DNA from: Asanoa ferruginea | Lineage (GTDB): Bacteria; Actinomycetota; Actinomycetes; Mycobacteriales; Micromonosporaceae | Assembly (NCBI RefSeq): GCF_003387075.1 | Contig: NZ_QUMQ01000001.1 | Span: 6,572,001-6,636,000, forward strand | Length of the DNA: 64,000 bases | Direction: 5' to 3' | In this document: positions 55,001 through 62,433 of the stretch, one piece after another | How the letters are laid out: each line of letters starts with the position of its first letter | Numbering within the stretch: position 1 is the stretch's first letter | Position numbers and translations under genes: made by a program | Notes under the pieces: generated by a model | Told to the model about the DNA's origin: nothing | The model's database searches: none | The model's input: only the letters and a program-made list of their open reading frames with translations

Positions 55001-55989
55001 CCGCGACGGGCGCGGTGGTCGGCACGGCCACGGTGGCGGCGACCGGCTCGTTCGACACGTTCGCCGACGTGACCGGCACGATCACGGCGCCGACCGGCTC
55101 CGCGCCGCTGTTCCTGGTGTTCACCGGCGGTGGCGGTGCGGCGCTGTTCAACGTCGACTCGTTCGCGTTCACCTCCGGCGGCACCCCGCCGACCGGCACC
55201 AACCTGGCGCTCAACAAGCCGGCGACGGCGTCGAGCGTCGAGGCCGACGTCTATCCGGCGTCGGCGGCCGTGGACGCGTCGGCCACCACCCGGTGGGCCA
55301 GCGCGTTCGCCGACCCGCAGTGGATCCAGGTCGACCTCGGCCAGACCTACGCGATCGACCGCGTGCGTTTGCAGTGGGAGGCCGCGTACGGGTCCGCGTA
55401 CCGGATCGAGACCTCGACCAACGGCACCACCTGGACCGTCGCGCGGACGATCACCGGTGGCAACGGCGGCGAGGACGACAACACCGGTCTGAACGCCAGT
55501 GGGCGGTACGTCCGGATCTACGGCACCGCGCGCGGCACGGCGTGGGGCTACTCGCTGTTCTCCTTCGAGGTCTACGGCGGTGGCGGCCAGCCGCCGACGG
55601 CGACCAACGTGGCGCTCAACAAGCCGGCGACGGCATCGAGCGTGGAGAACGCCGCGTTCCCGGCATCGCTCGCGGTGGACGCCTCGACCACGACCCGGTG
55701 GTCCAGCGCGTTCAGCGACCCGCAGTGGATCCAGGTCGACCTGGGGCAGACCTACTCGATCAGCCGGGTCCGGCTGCTCTGGGAGGCCGCCTACGGCTCG
55801 GCGTACCAGATACAGACCTCGCCCAACGGCACCACCTGGACCACGGTGCGGTCCGTGACGGGTGGCAACGGCGGTGAGGACGACAACACCGGCCTGACCG
55901 CGAGCGGCCGCTATCTGCGGATCAACGGCACCGCGCGGGGCACGGCCTACGGCTATTCGCTCTTCAACCTGGAAGTGTTCGGAAGCTGA
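52081..55989 (+). CDS. Secreted multidomain ThuA / glucose-sorbosone dehydrogenase / PKD / CBM protein
   Basis: 1302 residues from the ATG with AAAGG upstream. In order: signal peptide (to about 27), ThuA-like domain (about 28-245; LIFSKTAGFRHDSI, AGIHAAADTEYDWPWY), quinoprotein-like glucose/sorbosone dehydrogenase propeller (about 255-710; GGDIDFDAAGNLYLSTGDD, VYAMGFRNPFRMSVD), PKD domain (about 712-797), a further beta-sandwich (798-900), CBM6-like domain (about 903-1030) and two F5/8 type C (CBM32) domains (1039-1165, 1174-1302). It should bind and oxidise or otherwise process carbohydrate outside the cell. The last two modules are near duplicates. Confidence 0.92.
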   Translation: MLRRALLCVALVAAALVGIPATPALAADFSVLIFSKTAGFRHDSIPAGIAAIQQLGAQNNFTVEATEDANQFTAANLARFQAVIFLSTTGDVLNAAQQTAFEGYVRAGGGYAGIHAAADTEYDWPWYGNLVGAYFLQHPAIQQVTVRIEDGSHPSTAGLPTNWVRTDELYSYRTNPRANVHVLANLDESTYTGGGMGDHPIAWCRAYDGGRTWYSGLGHTQESYTEANFRTHLLGGIRYAAQGTGNCSVGSGPVDPPGSFAQVTLAKGVAETGEPMGLTVLPDRGVLHTSRDGTVRYTDAAGNTKLALTLPVYSHDEEGLQSIKADPGFATNRWVYLYYAPPLSTPGGDSPTTGTAAQFAPFDGVNRLARFTVRADNTIDPASAVTVLDVPASRGQCCHVGGDIDFDAAGNLYLSTGDDTNPFDSAGYAPIDERTDRNPAFDAQRSAGNTNDLRGKVLRIKPSAAGGYTIPAGNMFAPGTANTKPEVYAMGFRNPFRMSVDKATGIVYLGDYGPDAGTADPNRGPAGTVAYERITQPGNYGWPYCSNYNTPYNEYTFPSGPSLGLYNCAGGPTNNSRNNTGLTTLPASRAAWLPYGGGQDPPGICCGSLSPMGGAVYRYNAGLNSAVKFPPSYDGKFFATEFGRRFIKTININANGTPGTITNFPWTGTQVMDYEFGPDGALYVLDYGTGWFGGDANSAVYRIEYQVTGGNRPPVAVASGNPTGGTAPLAVQFSSAGSTDPDGNPLTYAWDFQTNGSVDSTAANPAFTYAANGQYTATLTVRDPSGASATASVVITVGGPTISVSVPQAGRLFNFGDQVPFTVNVTDPANPTIDCSRVTVTYVLGHDSHGHPITNVTGCSGTIQTTVDGEHDVSSNIFGIINAAYTPPGSTTAINATPVVMQPRQRQAEHFGNQSGVSIVTSAAAQGGSAVGNISNGDWISFTPYYLSGLATGFTARVSAPAGGGGTLTLRSGSATGAVVGTATVAATGSFDTFADVTGTITAPTGSAPLFLVFTGGGGAALFNVDSFAFTSGGTPPTGTNLALNKPATASSVEADVYPASAAVDASATTRWASAFADPQWIQVDLGQTYAIDRVRLQWEAAYGSAYRIETSTNGTTWTVARTITGGNGGEDDNTGLNASGRYVRIYGTARGTAWGYSLFSFEVYGGGGQPPTATNVALNKPATASSVENAAFPASLAVDASTTTRWSSAFSDPQWIQVDLGQTYSISRVRLLWEAAYGSAYQIQTSPNGTTWTTVRSVTGGNGGEDDNTGLTASGRYLRINGTARGTAYGYSLFNLEVFGS

Positions 55990-55995
55990 CCATGA

Positions 55996-56025
55996 GGTGG
56001 GGGGTGCGTGAGTGCGCCCCCCACC
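55996..56025. terminator. Hairpin after the multidomain protein gene
   Basis: GGTGGGGGG (55996-56004) pairs perfectly with CCCCCCACC (56017-56025) around a 12-base loop, seven bases after the stop. It is a G/C-rich terminator stem and shows that an ATG at 55992 is not the next start. Confidence 0.75.
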
Positions 56026-56048
56026 GCTTCCGGGTTTACGCTGTTCGC

Positions 56049-57659
56049 GTGATCGACGCGGCGACTGACAGCGACGAGCGGCTCCGGCGGCTCGAAGCCG
56101 TCACCGATGCCGCGCTCTCCCGGCTCGATGTCGACGACCTCCTCGCCGAGCTCCTCGACCGGGTCCGGGAGTTGCTCGGGGTCGACACCGCGGTGGTCCT
56201 GCTCCTCGACGCACACGCCCGGCAGCTCGTCGCCACCGCCGCCATGGGGCTCGGCGACGACTTCGAAGCGGGGCTGCGGCTGCCGATCGGGCGCGGCTTC
56301 GCCGGCCGGATCGCCCGCGACCGGCGGCCGATGGTGATCGACGACGTGGCCCTCGACGGCGACACCAGCCCGCTGGTGCGCGGCCGGGGCGTCCAGTCGG
56401 TGCTCGGCGTCCCGATCTTCGGCGGCGGCGAGCTGGCCGGCGTCCTACACGTCGGCACCATCGCGCCGCGCGCCTTCACCCCCGACGACGTCCGCCTGCT
56501 GGAGATGGTCGCCGACCGGGCCAGCGTGGCCACCCACAGCCGGGCCGGCAACGTCGACCGCACCACCGCCCTCGCCCTCCAGCGCAGCCTGCTGCCGACG
56601 GCACTCGCCGAGGTCTCCGGCGTCGAGATGGCGGCCCGCTACCTGCCCGGCCACGACGCCGGCGTCGGCGGCGACTGGTATGACGTGTTCGCCCTCCCGT
56701 CCGGCTGGCTCGGCGTGGTCGTCGGTGACGTGTCGGGCCACGGCCTGATGTCGGCCGTCGTGATGGGCCGGCTGCGCAGCGCGCTGCGGGCCTACGCGCT
56801 GGTCTGCGCCGACCCCGCCGACGCGCTCCAGCACCTCGACGCGAAGGTGCACCACTTCGAGACCGGCAACCTGGCCACCGTGCTCTACGCGATGATCCCC
56901 CCGGAGCGCGACCGGATCCACATCTCGGTCGCCGGCCATCCGCAGCCGGTGCTCGTCGACCCGAGCGGCCGCGCCGAGCTGCTGACCGCGCCGACCGACG
57001 TGCCGCTGGGCATGGGCCGCCCGGCGACCGGCCGGCGCACCACCGTGGTCGACTTCGCGCCCGGCGCGCTGCTCGTCTGCTACACCGACGGCCTGGTCGA
57101 GCGCCGGCACGAGTCGATCGACGTGGGCCTCGAGCGGCTGCGGGCCACCGTCTGGCCCGGGCAGCCCGACGAGGTGTGCACGGCACTGATGCTGGCGGTG
57201 GGGGAGGAGCGGCCCAGCGACGACACCGCCCTGCTCGCGATCCGCCGGCTCGGCCCGCCCGCACAGCCCGAGCCGCAGGTCATCCTGGCGGCGGCCTTCG
57301 ACCGGGCCGGCGTCGCCCTGCTGCGCCGCCAGATCGCCGAGGAGGCGGCCCGGCACGGCATGGCCGCCGACGGCGTCGACGACTTCGTCGCCGCGGTCAA
57401 CGAGGTGATGACCAACGCGATCCGGCACGGCGGTGGTGCCGGCCGGCTCCGCCTGGTTTCCGTCGCCGACGACCTGGTCTGCGAGGTCCGCGACAGCGGC
57501 GCCGGCTTCCCCGCGGAGTCCTTCCTGACGAGGCAGGAGCGCCCGACGCCGTCGCCGGTCGGCGGCATGGGCCTCTGGATCGCCCAGCAGACCAGCCACG
57601 AACTCCAGATCGAGAGCGGCCCGGCCGGCACGCTGGTCCGGATCACCGCGGCACGCTGA
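56049..57659 (+). CDS. GAF-PP2C (SpoIIE)-HATPase fusion phosphatase
   Basis: 536 residues from the GTG at 56049, preferred over an upstream ATG in the terminator. It has a GAF sensor (about 10-165), a PP2C/SpoIIE phosphatase (about 180-395; GVGGDWYDVFAL, VVVGDVSGHGLMSAVVMGRLR, YTDGLVERR, SDDTALL) and an RsbW-like HATPase (about 410-535; NEVMTNAIRHGG, VRDSGAGFP, GGMGLWIAQQ). Such fusions act as both kinase and phosphatase on anti-sigma-factor antagonists in stress signalling. No partner genes are adjacent. Confidence 0.93.
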   Translation: MIDAATDSDERLRRLEAVTDAALSRLDVDDLLAELLDRVRELLGVDTAVVLLLDAHARQLVATAAMGLGDDFEAGLRLPIGRGFAGRIARDRRPMVIDDVALDGDTSPLVRGRGVQSVLGVPIFGGGELAGVLHVGTIAPRAFTPDDVRLLEMVADRASVATHSRAGNVDRTTALALQRSLLPTALAEVSGVEMAARYLPGHDAGVGGDWYDVFALPSGWLGVVVGDVSGHGLMSAVVMGRLRSALRAYALVCADPADALQHLDAKVHHFETGNLATVLYAMIPPERDRIHISVAGHPQPVLVDPSGRAELLTAPTDVPLGMGRPATGRRTTVVDFAPGALLVCYTDGLVERRHESIDVGLERLRATVWPGQPDEVCTALMLAVGEERPSDDTALLAIRRLGPPAQPEPQVILAAAFDRAGVALLRRQIAEEAARHGMAADGVDDFVAAVNEVMTNAIRHGGGAGRLRLVSVADDLVCEVRDSGAGFPAESFLTRQERPTPSPVGGMGLWIAQQTSHELQIESGPAGTLVRITAAR

Positions 57660-57660
57660 G

Positions 57661-58179
57661 TTGGTCGCCGCGCTCGAGCTCTACCTCGACACCGACGCCA
57701 CCCGCCGCCTGCGGGCCCTGTGGCAGGCGCTCGAGGCCGAGGGCATCCCCACGCTGGCGTCACTCCAGGATTCCAGGCACCGCCCGCACGTCTCGCTGGC
57801 GGCGGCCAGCCGCCTGTCACCCGAGGCGGTCGCGGCGGCGCTCGGCGACACCGCGGTCGGCCGTGGCCTGGTGCTCGACCTCGACTTCGTCGGCCAGTTC
57901 GTGGGCCGGGTGCTGTGGCTCGGCATCACCCCGACGGCCGCGCTGCTCGACCGGCACCGGGTGGTGCACGACCGCCTCGCCGCGGGCGGTGTCGAGGTCT
58001 GGGAGCAATACCGGCCGGGCCGCTGGGTGCCGCACTGCACGGTGTCACTGCGGGTGCCGAACCCGTTGATGGGCGCCGCCGTGCGCCGATGCCTGGAAAT
58101 CCTGCCGCTGCGCGCGACGGTGACCGGCGCATCGGTCACCGACCACGCCAACGACATCGCCCACGCCTTGCCGGGATAG
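57661..58179 (+). CDS. 2'-5' RNA ligase/phosphodiesterase (2H) family protein
   Basis: 172 residues, TTG start two bases after the phosphatase stop. Both 2H motifs are present: H43-V-S45 in RPHVSLAAA and H125-C-T127 in PHCTVSLRV. These proteins open cyclic phosphodiesters or act on 2'-5' linked RNA and nucleotides. It is probably cotranscribed with the PP2C gene, but a functional link is not evident. Confidence 0.88.
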   Translation: MVAALELYLDTDATRRLRALWQALEAEGIPTLASLQDSRHRPHVSLAAASRLSPEAVAAALGDTAVGRGLVLDLDFVGQFVGRVLWLGITPTAALLDRHRVVHDRLAAGGVEVWEQYRPGRWVPHCTVSLRVPNPLMGAAVRRCLEILPLRATVTGASVTDHANDIAHALPG

Positions 58180-58193
58180 GCAAGACTGGATCC

Positions 58194-58682
58194 GTGGTGT
58201 CGTTTCAACCGTTGCCGGACCGCGCCGCGGACGCCTCGTATCCGGCCGTGCTGGCCGAGCTGCTCGACCTGGTCGGCGCCGAGCACCCGCAACCGGCCGG
58301 AGACACCCCGCGCGACCGGCGTTCCTGGCAGCACGCGGCGCGGCGGTCGATCGGCAAGGCCGTGGCGGGGGCCACGGCCCGGAATGAATGGTTCGCACCG
58401 CTGGCGCGGGCTGCGCCCGGCACCCGCACTCCTACCGCGGCCAGCCAGGCCGAGCTCGATCAATACGCCGATCTCGACCGCCGCTACGGCGAGACGGCGC
58501 TGCGGGTGTTCGTCGCCACCGAGAATATCGACGTGCGCCGCTGCATCCTGCTGGGACTGGATCTTCGCCCCCATGGCAGCCGGCCGGAGCTGCACGATCT
58601 GGTCGCCGAGGCGACCCGGATCGCCCGGGAGAGCACCGACGACTACCTGCGGCACCGCGTGGAGATCCAGGTGGCCGAATGA
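58194..58682 (+). CDS. Hypothetical protein, 162 residues
   Basis: Starts GTG-GTG 14 bases after the previous stop; either GTG may be used. The protein (V-V-S-F-Q-P-L-P-D-R at the start, RHRVEIQVAE at the end) is mostly charged and helical, with RRCILLGLDLRPHGS near residue 115, no membrane segment and no motif I recognise. It has good coding character and ends at a clear terminator. No function is assigned. Confidence 0.7.
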   Translation: MVSFQPLPDRAADASYPAVLAELLDLVGAEHPQPAGDTPRDRRSWQHAARRSIGKAVAGATARNEWFAPLARAAPGTRTPTAASQAELDQYADLDRRYGETALRVFVATENIDVRRCILLGLDLRPHGSRPELHDLVAEATRIARESTDDYLRHRVEIQVAE

Positions 58683-58684
58683 CG

Positions 58685-58712
58685 ATCGCCCACCCGTTGC
58701 CGGGTGGGCGAT
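58685..58712. terminator. Bidirectional terminator
   Basis: ATCGCCCACCCG (58685-58696) and CGGGTGGGCGAT (58701-58712) form a perfect 12-base stem with a TTGC loop between two converging genes. On the plus strand a TCTTT lies 15 bases later. Confidence 0.88.
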
Positions 58713-58728
58713 GTCGACGTCCGCGTCT

Positions 58729-60288
58729 TTAGCCGAACGGTGCCTCGTCGGGCTGGCAGACCGTGCCACGCGGCGGGGTGACGAGATCGACTAGGTAGCT
58801 CACCCGCAGCTTGTCCATGCACGCGCTGGGCACCTGGTAGCTCGGGTGGCCGTAGCCGTTGAGCGTGACCAGCACCGCGTTGCCCAGCCGCTGCTCGGCG
58901 CTGACCGCGTTGCGGTAGGGCGTGCCGGGGTCGTAGCGGGCGCCCATCAGCAGGATGGGGTTCGGGGTCGTGGCGTTCCACGGCCCGGTGTAGCGGTCGG
59001 TGGCGTCGGCCTGCCAACCCGAGGCGCACGGGGCCCACAGCCACCAGCCCAGCACCGATCCCCACAGCTTGCCGGCCTCGGTGAACCGGGGGATCTGCTG
59101 GGGCCAGTCGGCCACCGGCACCCGGGCGGGCGCGTCGCCGCAGGAGATCGCCGTCGACGTGGTCGAGGCGATCATGCCCACGGGGGACTGCAACGCCCGC
59201 GCGGCGGTCTCCAGGGCCGACGCGTCGCCCTCGGCGGCCGCGTCCAGGTCGGCGGCGAACTGCGGCCAGGTGAGCGGGAGGCGCAGCGGGGTGAACGTGG
59301 AGACCTGGAGGTCGCCGTAGCTCAGCTCGCCCGGCGGGTCGGCGTTGGGCGCCGGGATCGGCGCCTGGCGGGTCCGCTCGAACAGGGCCGCCACCCGGTC
59401 CTTGACCGGTTCGCCGTGACCGGCGAGGGCGCATTCACCGGGAGCCGCGTTCTGGCACGCCAGGAGGAACTGCTCGAAGACCTCGTCGGCCGACGAGACG
59501 GCGTTGGCGATGTTGGCCTCTTCGCTGGTGCTGGAGTCGACCGGGTTGATCAGGCCGTCGAGGAGCATCGCCCGCACCCGGCCCGGGAAGAGGTTGGCAT
59601 AGGTCTGGCCGATGAACGTCCCGTAGGACAGACCCGCGTAGGTGAGCTGCTCGTCGCCGACCAGCGCGCGCAGCCGATCGAGGTCGCGCGCGGTGTCGGC
59701 GGTGGTGATGTGCGAGAGCAGGTTTCCGCTCAGCTCGCCGCACCGCTTCGCCAGGTCGAGCGTCTTCTGCTGGTAGGCCTCCGACTCGGCCGGCGTGGAG
59801 GGGATCGAGACGCCCGCCCAGAACGCGTCCCGTTCCTCGTCGCTGGTGAAGCAGCGCACCGGCGTGCTGTCGTTGGTGCCCCGCGGGTCCCAGCCCACCA
59901 GGTCGAACCGGCCCCCACCCCAGGCGTCGAGGTCGTCGGCGCCGTCGCGCACCAATCCGACGCCGCTCTGACCCGGCCCGCCCGGGTTGAGGAACATCGA
60001 GCCGATCCGTTCCTCGGGCCGGCTGGCGAGGTGCTTGATCACCGCCAGCTCGATCTGCTCGCCGTCGGGCTCGTCCCAGTCCAGCGGGACCCGCACCCGG
60101 GCGCATTGGAACTGTTCCTCCAGCCCTTCGCAGGCGGTCCACGCTATCCCGGCCTCCTCTTCGGGCGGCCCGTCGGACGCCGCTGCCGGCTGGGCGCCCA
60201 CGGCGAGTGCGAGCACGCTCGTCATGATCACCGCCGAGGCCGTGCGGAACCGGAAACGAGCACCTTTGATCGCGCCATCCGTGGCCAT
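58729..60288 (-). CDS. Secreted alpha/beta hydrolase, S33 tripeptidyl aminopeptidase type
   Basis: 519 residues from the ATG at 60288, which has GGGGGG upstream; a further ATG at 60321 is possible. A signal peptide (ASAVIMTSVLALAVGAQPAAA) is followed by FLNPGGPGQSGVGLV, DLVGWDPRGTNDS, the nucleophile Ser in YAGLSYGTFIGQTYA, and a C-terminal domain with GARYDPGTPY (Asp) and GYGHPSY (His). It matches the secreted tripeptidyl aminopeptidases of Streptomyces and relatives, which trim N-terminal tripeptides. It is monocistronic. Confidence 0.91.
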   Translation of the reverse strand: MATDGAIKGARFRFRTASAVIMTSVLALAVGAQPAAASDGPPEEEAGIAWTACEGLEEQFQCARVRVPLDWDEPDGEQIELAVIKHLASRPEERIGSMFLNPGGPGQSGVGLVRDGADDLDAWGGGRFDLVGWDPRGTNDSTPVRCFTSDEERDAFWAGVSIPSTPAESEAYQQKTLDLAKRCGELSGNLLSHITTADTARDLDRLRALVGDEQLTYAGLSYGTFIGQTYANLFPGRVRAMLLDGLINPVDSSTSEEANIANAVSSADEVFEQFLLACQNAAPGECALAGHGEPVKDRVAALFERTRQAPIPAPNADPPGELSYGDLQVSTFTPLRLPLTWPQFAADLDAAAEGDASALETAARALQSPVGMIASTTSTAISCGDAPARVPVADWPQQIPRFTEAGKLWGSVLGWWLWAPCASGWQADATDRYTGPWNATTPNPILLMGARYDPGTPYRNAVSAEQRLGNAVLVTLNGYGHPSYQVPSACMDKLRVSYLVDLVTPPRGTVCQPDEAPFG

Positions 60289-60428
60289 GCGCCCCCCGTC
60301 CAACGATGACAAACTCCACATAGGCTACCGAGCCGACCCTATTTGTGAGTCGGCTTCACGTTTGCCTGCAAACTGGGCGCCGGCCTGGCCTGACCGCATC
60401 GCCTGTGGGCAAGGTGCATGCTGTCGGG

Positions 60429-61322
60429 GTGGGATTTGATCGACTGGACCTGAGCGTGCCGGTGCACCGGATCGGGCTGGGGCTCGCCGCCCTGGGACGG
60501 CCGGGTTACATCAATCTCGGGCGCGACCGCGACCTGCCCACCGAGCGCAGCGTCGATGCCATGCGCCGCCGGACCCACGAGGTGCTCGATGCGGCGTACG
60601 CCGCCGGGGTGCGCTATGTCGACGCCGCCCGCTCCTACGGCCGGGCCGAGGAGTTCCTGGCGAGCTGGCTCGATGACCGGCCGGACGTCGTCGTCGGGTC
60701 CAAGTGGGGCTACACCTACGTCGCCGGGTGGCGGGTCGACGCCAAGGTGCACGAGACCAAGGACCACAGCGTCGTCACGTTCGACCGGCAGGTCGCCGAG
60801 ACGCGGGCGTTGCTCGGTGCGCGGCTCGATCTCTACCAGATCCACTCGTTGACGCCGGACAGTTCGGCGTTGACCGATCCGGTCCTGCACCGGCACCTGG
60901 CCGACCTGGCCGACCGCGGCGTCACCATCGGCGTCTCGACCAGCGGCCCCAGGCAGGCCGACGCGATCCGCTCGGCGCTCGCGGTCGAGGTCGACGGCGC
61001 GCCGCTGTTCCACAGCTTCCAGGCCACCTGGAACCCGCTGGAACCCTCGGCCGGCCCCGCGCTGGAGGAGGCGCATGCCGCCGGGCGGCACGTGATCATC
61101 AAGGAGGCGCTCGCCAACGGGCGGCTCGCCGATCACGACGCCGAGGTGCTCGCACACGCCCTGCGCCAGCCCTGGGTCGACGTGGTGCTCTCCGGCGCCG
61201 CCACCACCGCCCAACTCGCCAGCAACCTGCGGGCGCTGGAGATCACCGACCCGGGCCCGCTCCCCGCGGCCGAAACGCCCGACGACTACTGGCGCCACCG
61301 CTCGGCGTTGCCGTGGTCCTAG
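60429..61322 (+). CDS. Aldo/keto reductase
   Basis: 297 residues from the GTG at 60429. The catalytic tetrad is complete: D65 and Y70 in YVDAARSYGRAEE, K92 in VVGSKWGYTY and H139 in YQIHSL. It is a cytoplasmic NADPH-dependent oxidoreductase of carbonyl compounds; substrate unknown. Its stop overlaps the stop region of the converging hypothetical gene. Confidence 0.92.
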   Translation: MGFDRLDLSVPVHRIGLGLAALGRPGYINLGRDRDLPTERSVDAMRRRTHEVLDAAYAAGVRYVDAARSYGRAEEFLASWLDDRPDVVVGSKWGYTYVAGWRVDAKVHETKDHSVVTFDRQVAETRALLGARLDLYQIHSLTPDSSALTDPVLHRHLADLADRGVTIGVSTSGPRQADAIRSALAVEVDGAPLFHSFQATWNPLEPSAGPALEEAHAAGRHVIIKEALANGRLADHDAEVLAHALRQPWVDVVLSGAATTAQLASNLRALEITDPGPLPAAETPDDYWRHRSALPWS

Positions 61323-61969
61323 GACAGATCCCCGTAAAGGCGCAGGAACGCCTCCGCTGACATCCGCGCCGACGGGATGGGGAAGTCGACCGCCCGGCGT
61401 GGCGTCGGCCGCAGCGCCAGCCTGACCTGCAGCGGCGGATGGTCGAGCACGGGATCCGGCGGCAGGTCGAGGGTGAGGCCGAGGACCAGCCCGCCGCCGA
61501 GTTGGACGGTGCCGGTCGCGTCGGCGTCCAACAGGTCGGGGCGGGTCTCGCGCAGCCCCTCGCGGAGGGTGGCCCGCACCGCCTCGGGCGCGGAGGTCAG
61601 CAGCCGCGGGAACGAGATCGTGACCGCGAAACCGTCGGCGCCCGCGGTCGCGGACTCGACACCGTAGAGCCAGTAGAGCGCGGCGAGGGCGGTGGACCCG
61701 ACGCCGTGCGAGTCGAGCGCCACCCAGTCGCCGTCGTCGGACGCCTGCTGGAAGAGCGTCGTGCCGTGCGTGAAGGTCCGCGAGCGGACGACCCGGGCGA
61801 GGCCGTCGAGGTGCAGGTCGGTAATGATCTCCGCGGCGACGACGGGGCCGGACAGGTCGCAGTAGCCCCTGGTGGTGCTCGACAGCCCGGCCACGAGGTC
61901 GTCCGTGGCCAGGTAGTCGAAGGTGAACGTCGCCTGGTCGATCGTGCGGTCGAGTGCCGGCCGGATCAC
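61319..61969 (-). CDS. Hypothetical protein, 216 residues
   Basis: Start GTG at 61969 gives V-I-R-P-A-L-D-R-T-I-D and avoids the divergent gene that begins at 62000. The protein has DLHLDGLARVVRSRTFTHGT and TGTVQLGGGLVLGLTLDLPP segments, no signal and no membrane helix. I do not recognise a family. It converges on the aldo/keto reductase with overlapping ends. Confidence 0.68.
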   Translation of the reverse strand: MIRPALDRTIDQATFTFDYLATDDLVAGLSSTTRGYCDLSGPVVAAEIITDLHLDGLARVVRSRTFTHGTTLFQQASDDGDWVALDSHGVGSTALAALYWLYGVESATAGADGFAVTISFPRLLTSAPEAVRATLREGLRETRPDLLDADATGTVQLGGGLVLGLTLDLPPDPVLDHPPLQVRLALRPTPRRAVDFPIPSARMSAEAFLRLYGDLS

Positions 61970-61999
61970 GGTCCGCAGCCTATCGGCGCGTACCCTCGG

Positions 62000-62374
62000 A
62001 TGGTGGCTTTCGCCCTGATCGCGCTGGTGGCGGCCGTCGCGGCGAGTGTCGCGGTGGCGGCCTGGCGCAAAGGCTCCGCCGCGCGCCGCTGGGCCGCGCT
62101 GCGGGGCTGGGCCGACGGCGCCGGCTGGCGGGTGCACCCGGGCACCGACGGCGTCGACTGGCTGCCCGCCGCCGCGCTGCCGCTGGCCGTGGTCGAGGGC
62201 CGGCACGAGCACCACGAGTTGGCCGTCGTCTGGTCCGCCGGCTCCGGGGCGGTCACCACCGTCTACGTGCGGGTCGCCGACCATGGGGCGGCGGTGGCCA
62301 GCTATGACCGCTGGCTCGACCCGAGCGAGATCGACGAGGCGGTGCTGGCCGCGCTGCCCGGCCAGTCCGCCTGA
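62000..62374 (+). CDS. Small membrane-anchored hypothetical protein
   Basis: 124 residues from ATG. One N-terminal hydrophobic helix (MVAFALIALVAAVAASVAVA) is followed by a basic stretch and a soluble domain with GAGWRVHPGTDGVDWLP and VRVADHGAAVASYDRWLDPS. A signal anchor with the soluble part inside or outside is possible. No family is recognised. It is divergent from the 216-residue hypothetical gene, 30 bases away. Confidence 0.7.
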   Translation: MVAFALIALVAAVAASVAVAAWRKGSAARRWAALRGWADGAGWRVHPGTDGVDWLPAAALPLAVVEGRHEHHELAVVWSAGSGAVTTVYVRVADHGAAVASYDRWLDPSEIDEAVLAALPGQSA

Positions 62375-62433
62375 CGGGCAGCGGCCCCGGCGTCTGCCTT
62401 GTCCGCCGAGGCCACTGCCGCCGGGATCACCGG

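Noticed and set aside
55992-56048. N-terminal extension of the PP2C phosphatase from the ATG at 55992
   Set aside because: The stretch is mostly the terminator stem of the upstream gene, and the extra residues do not belong to the GAF domain.
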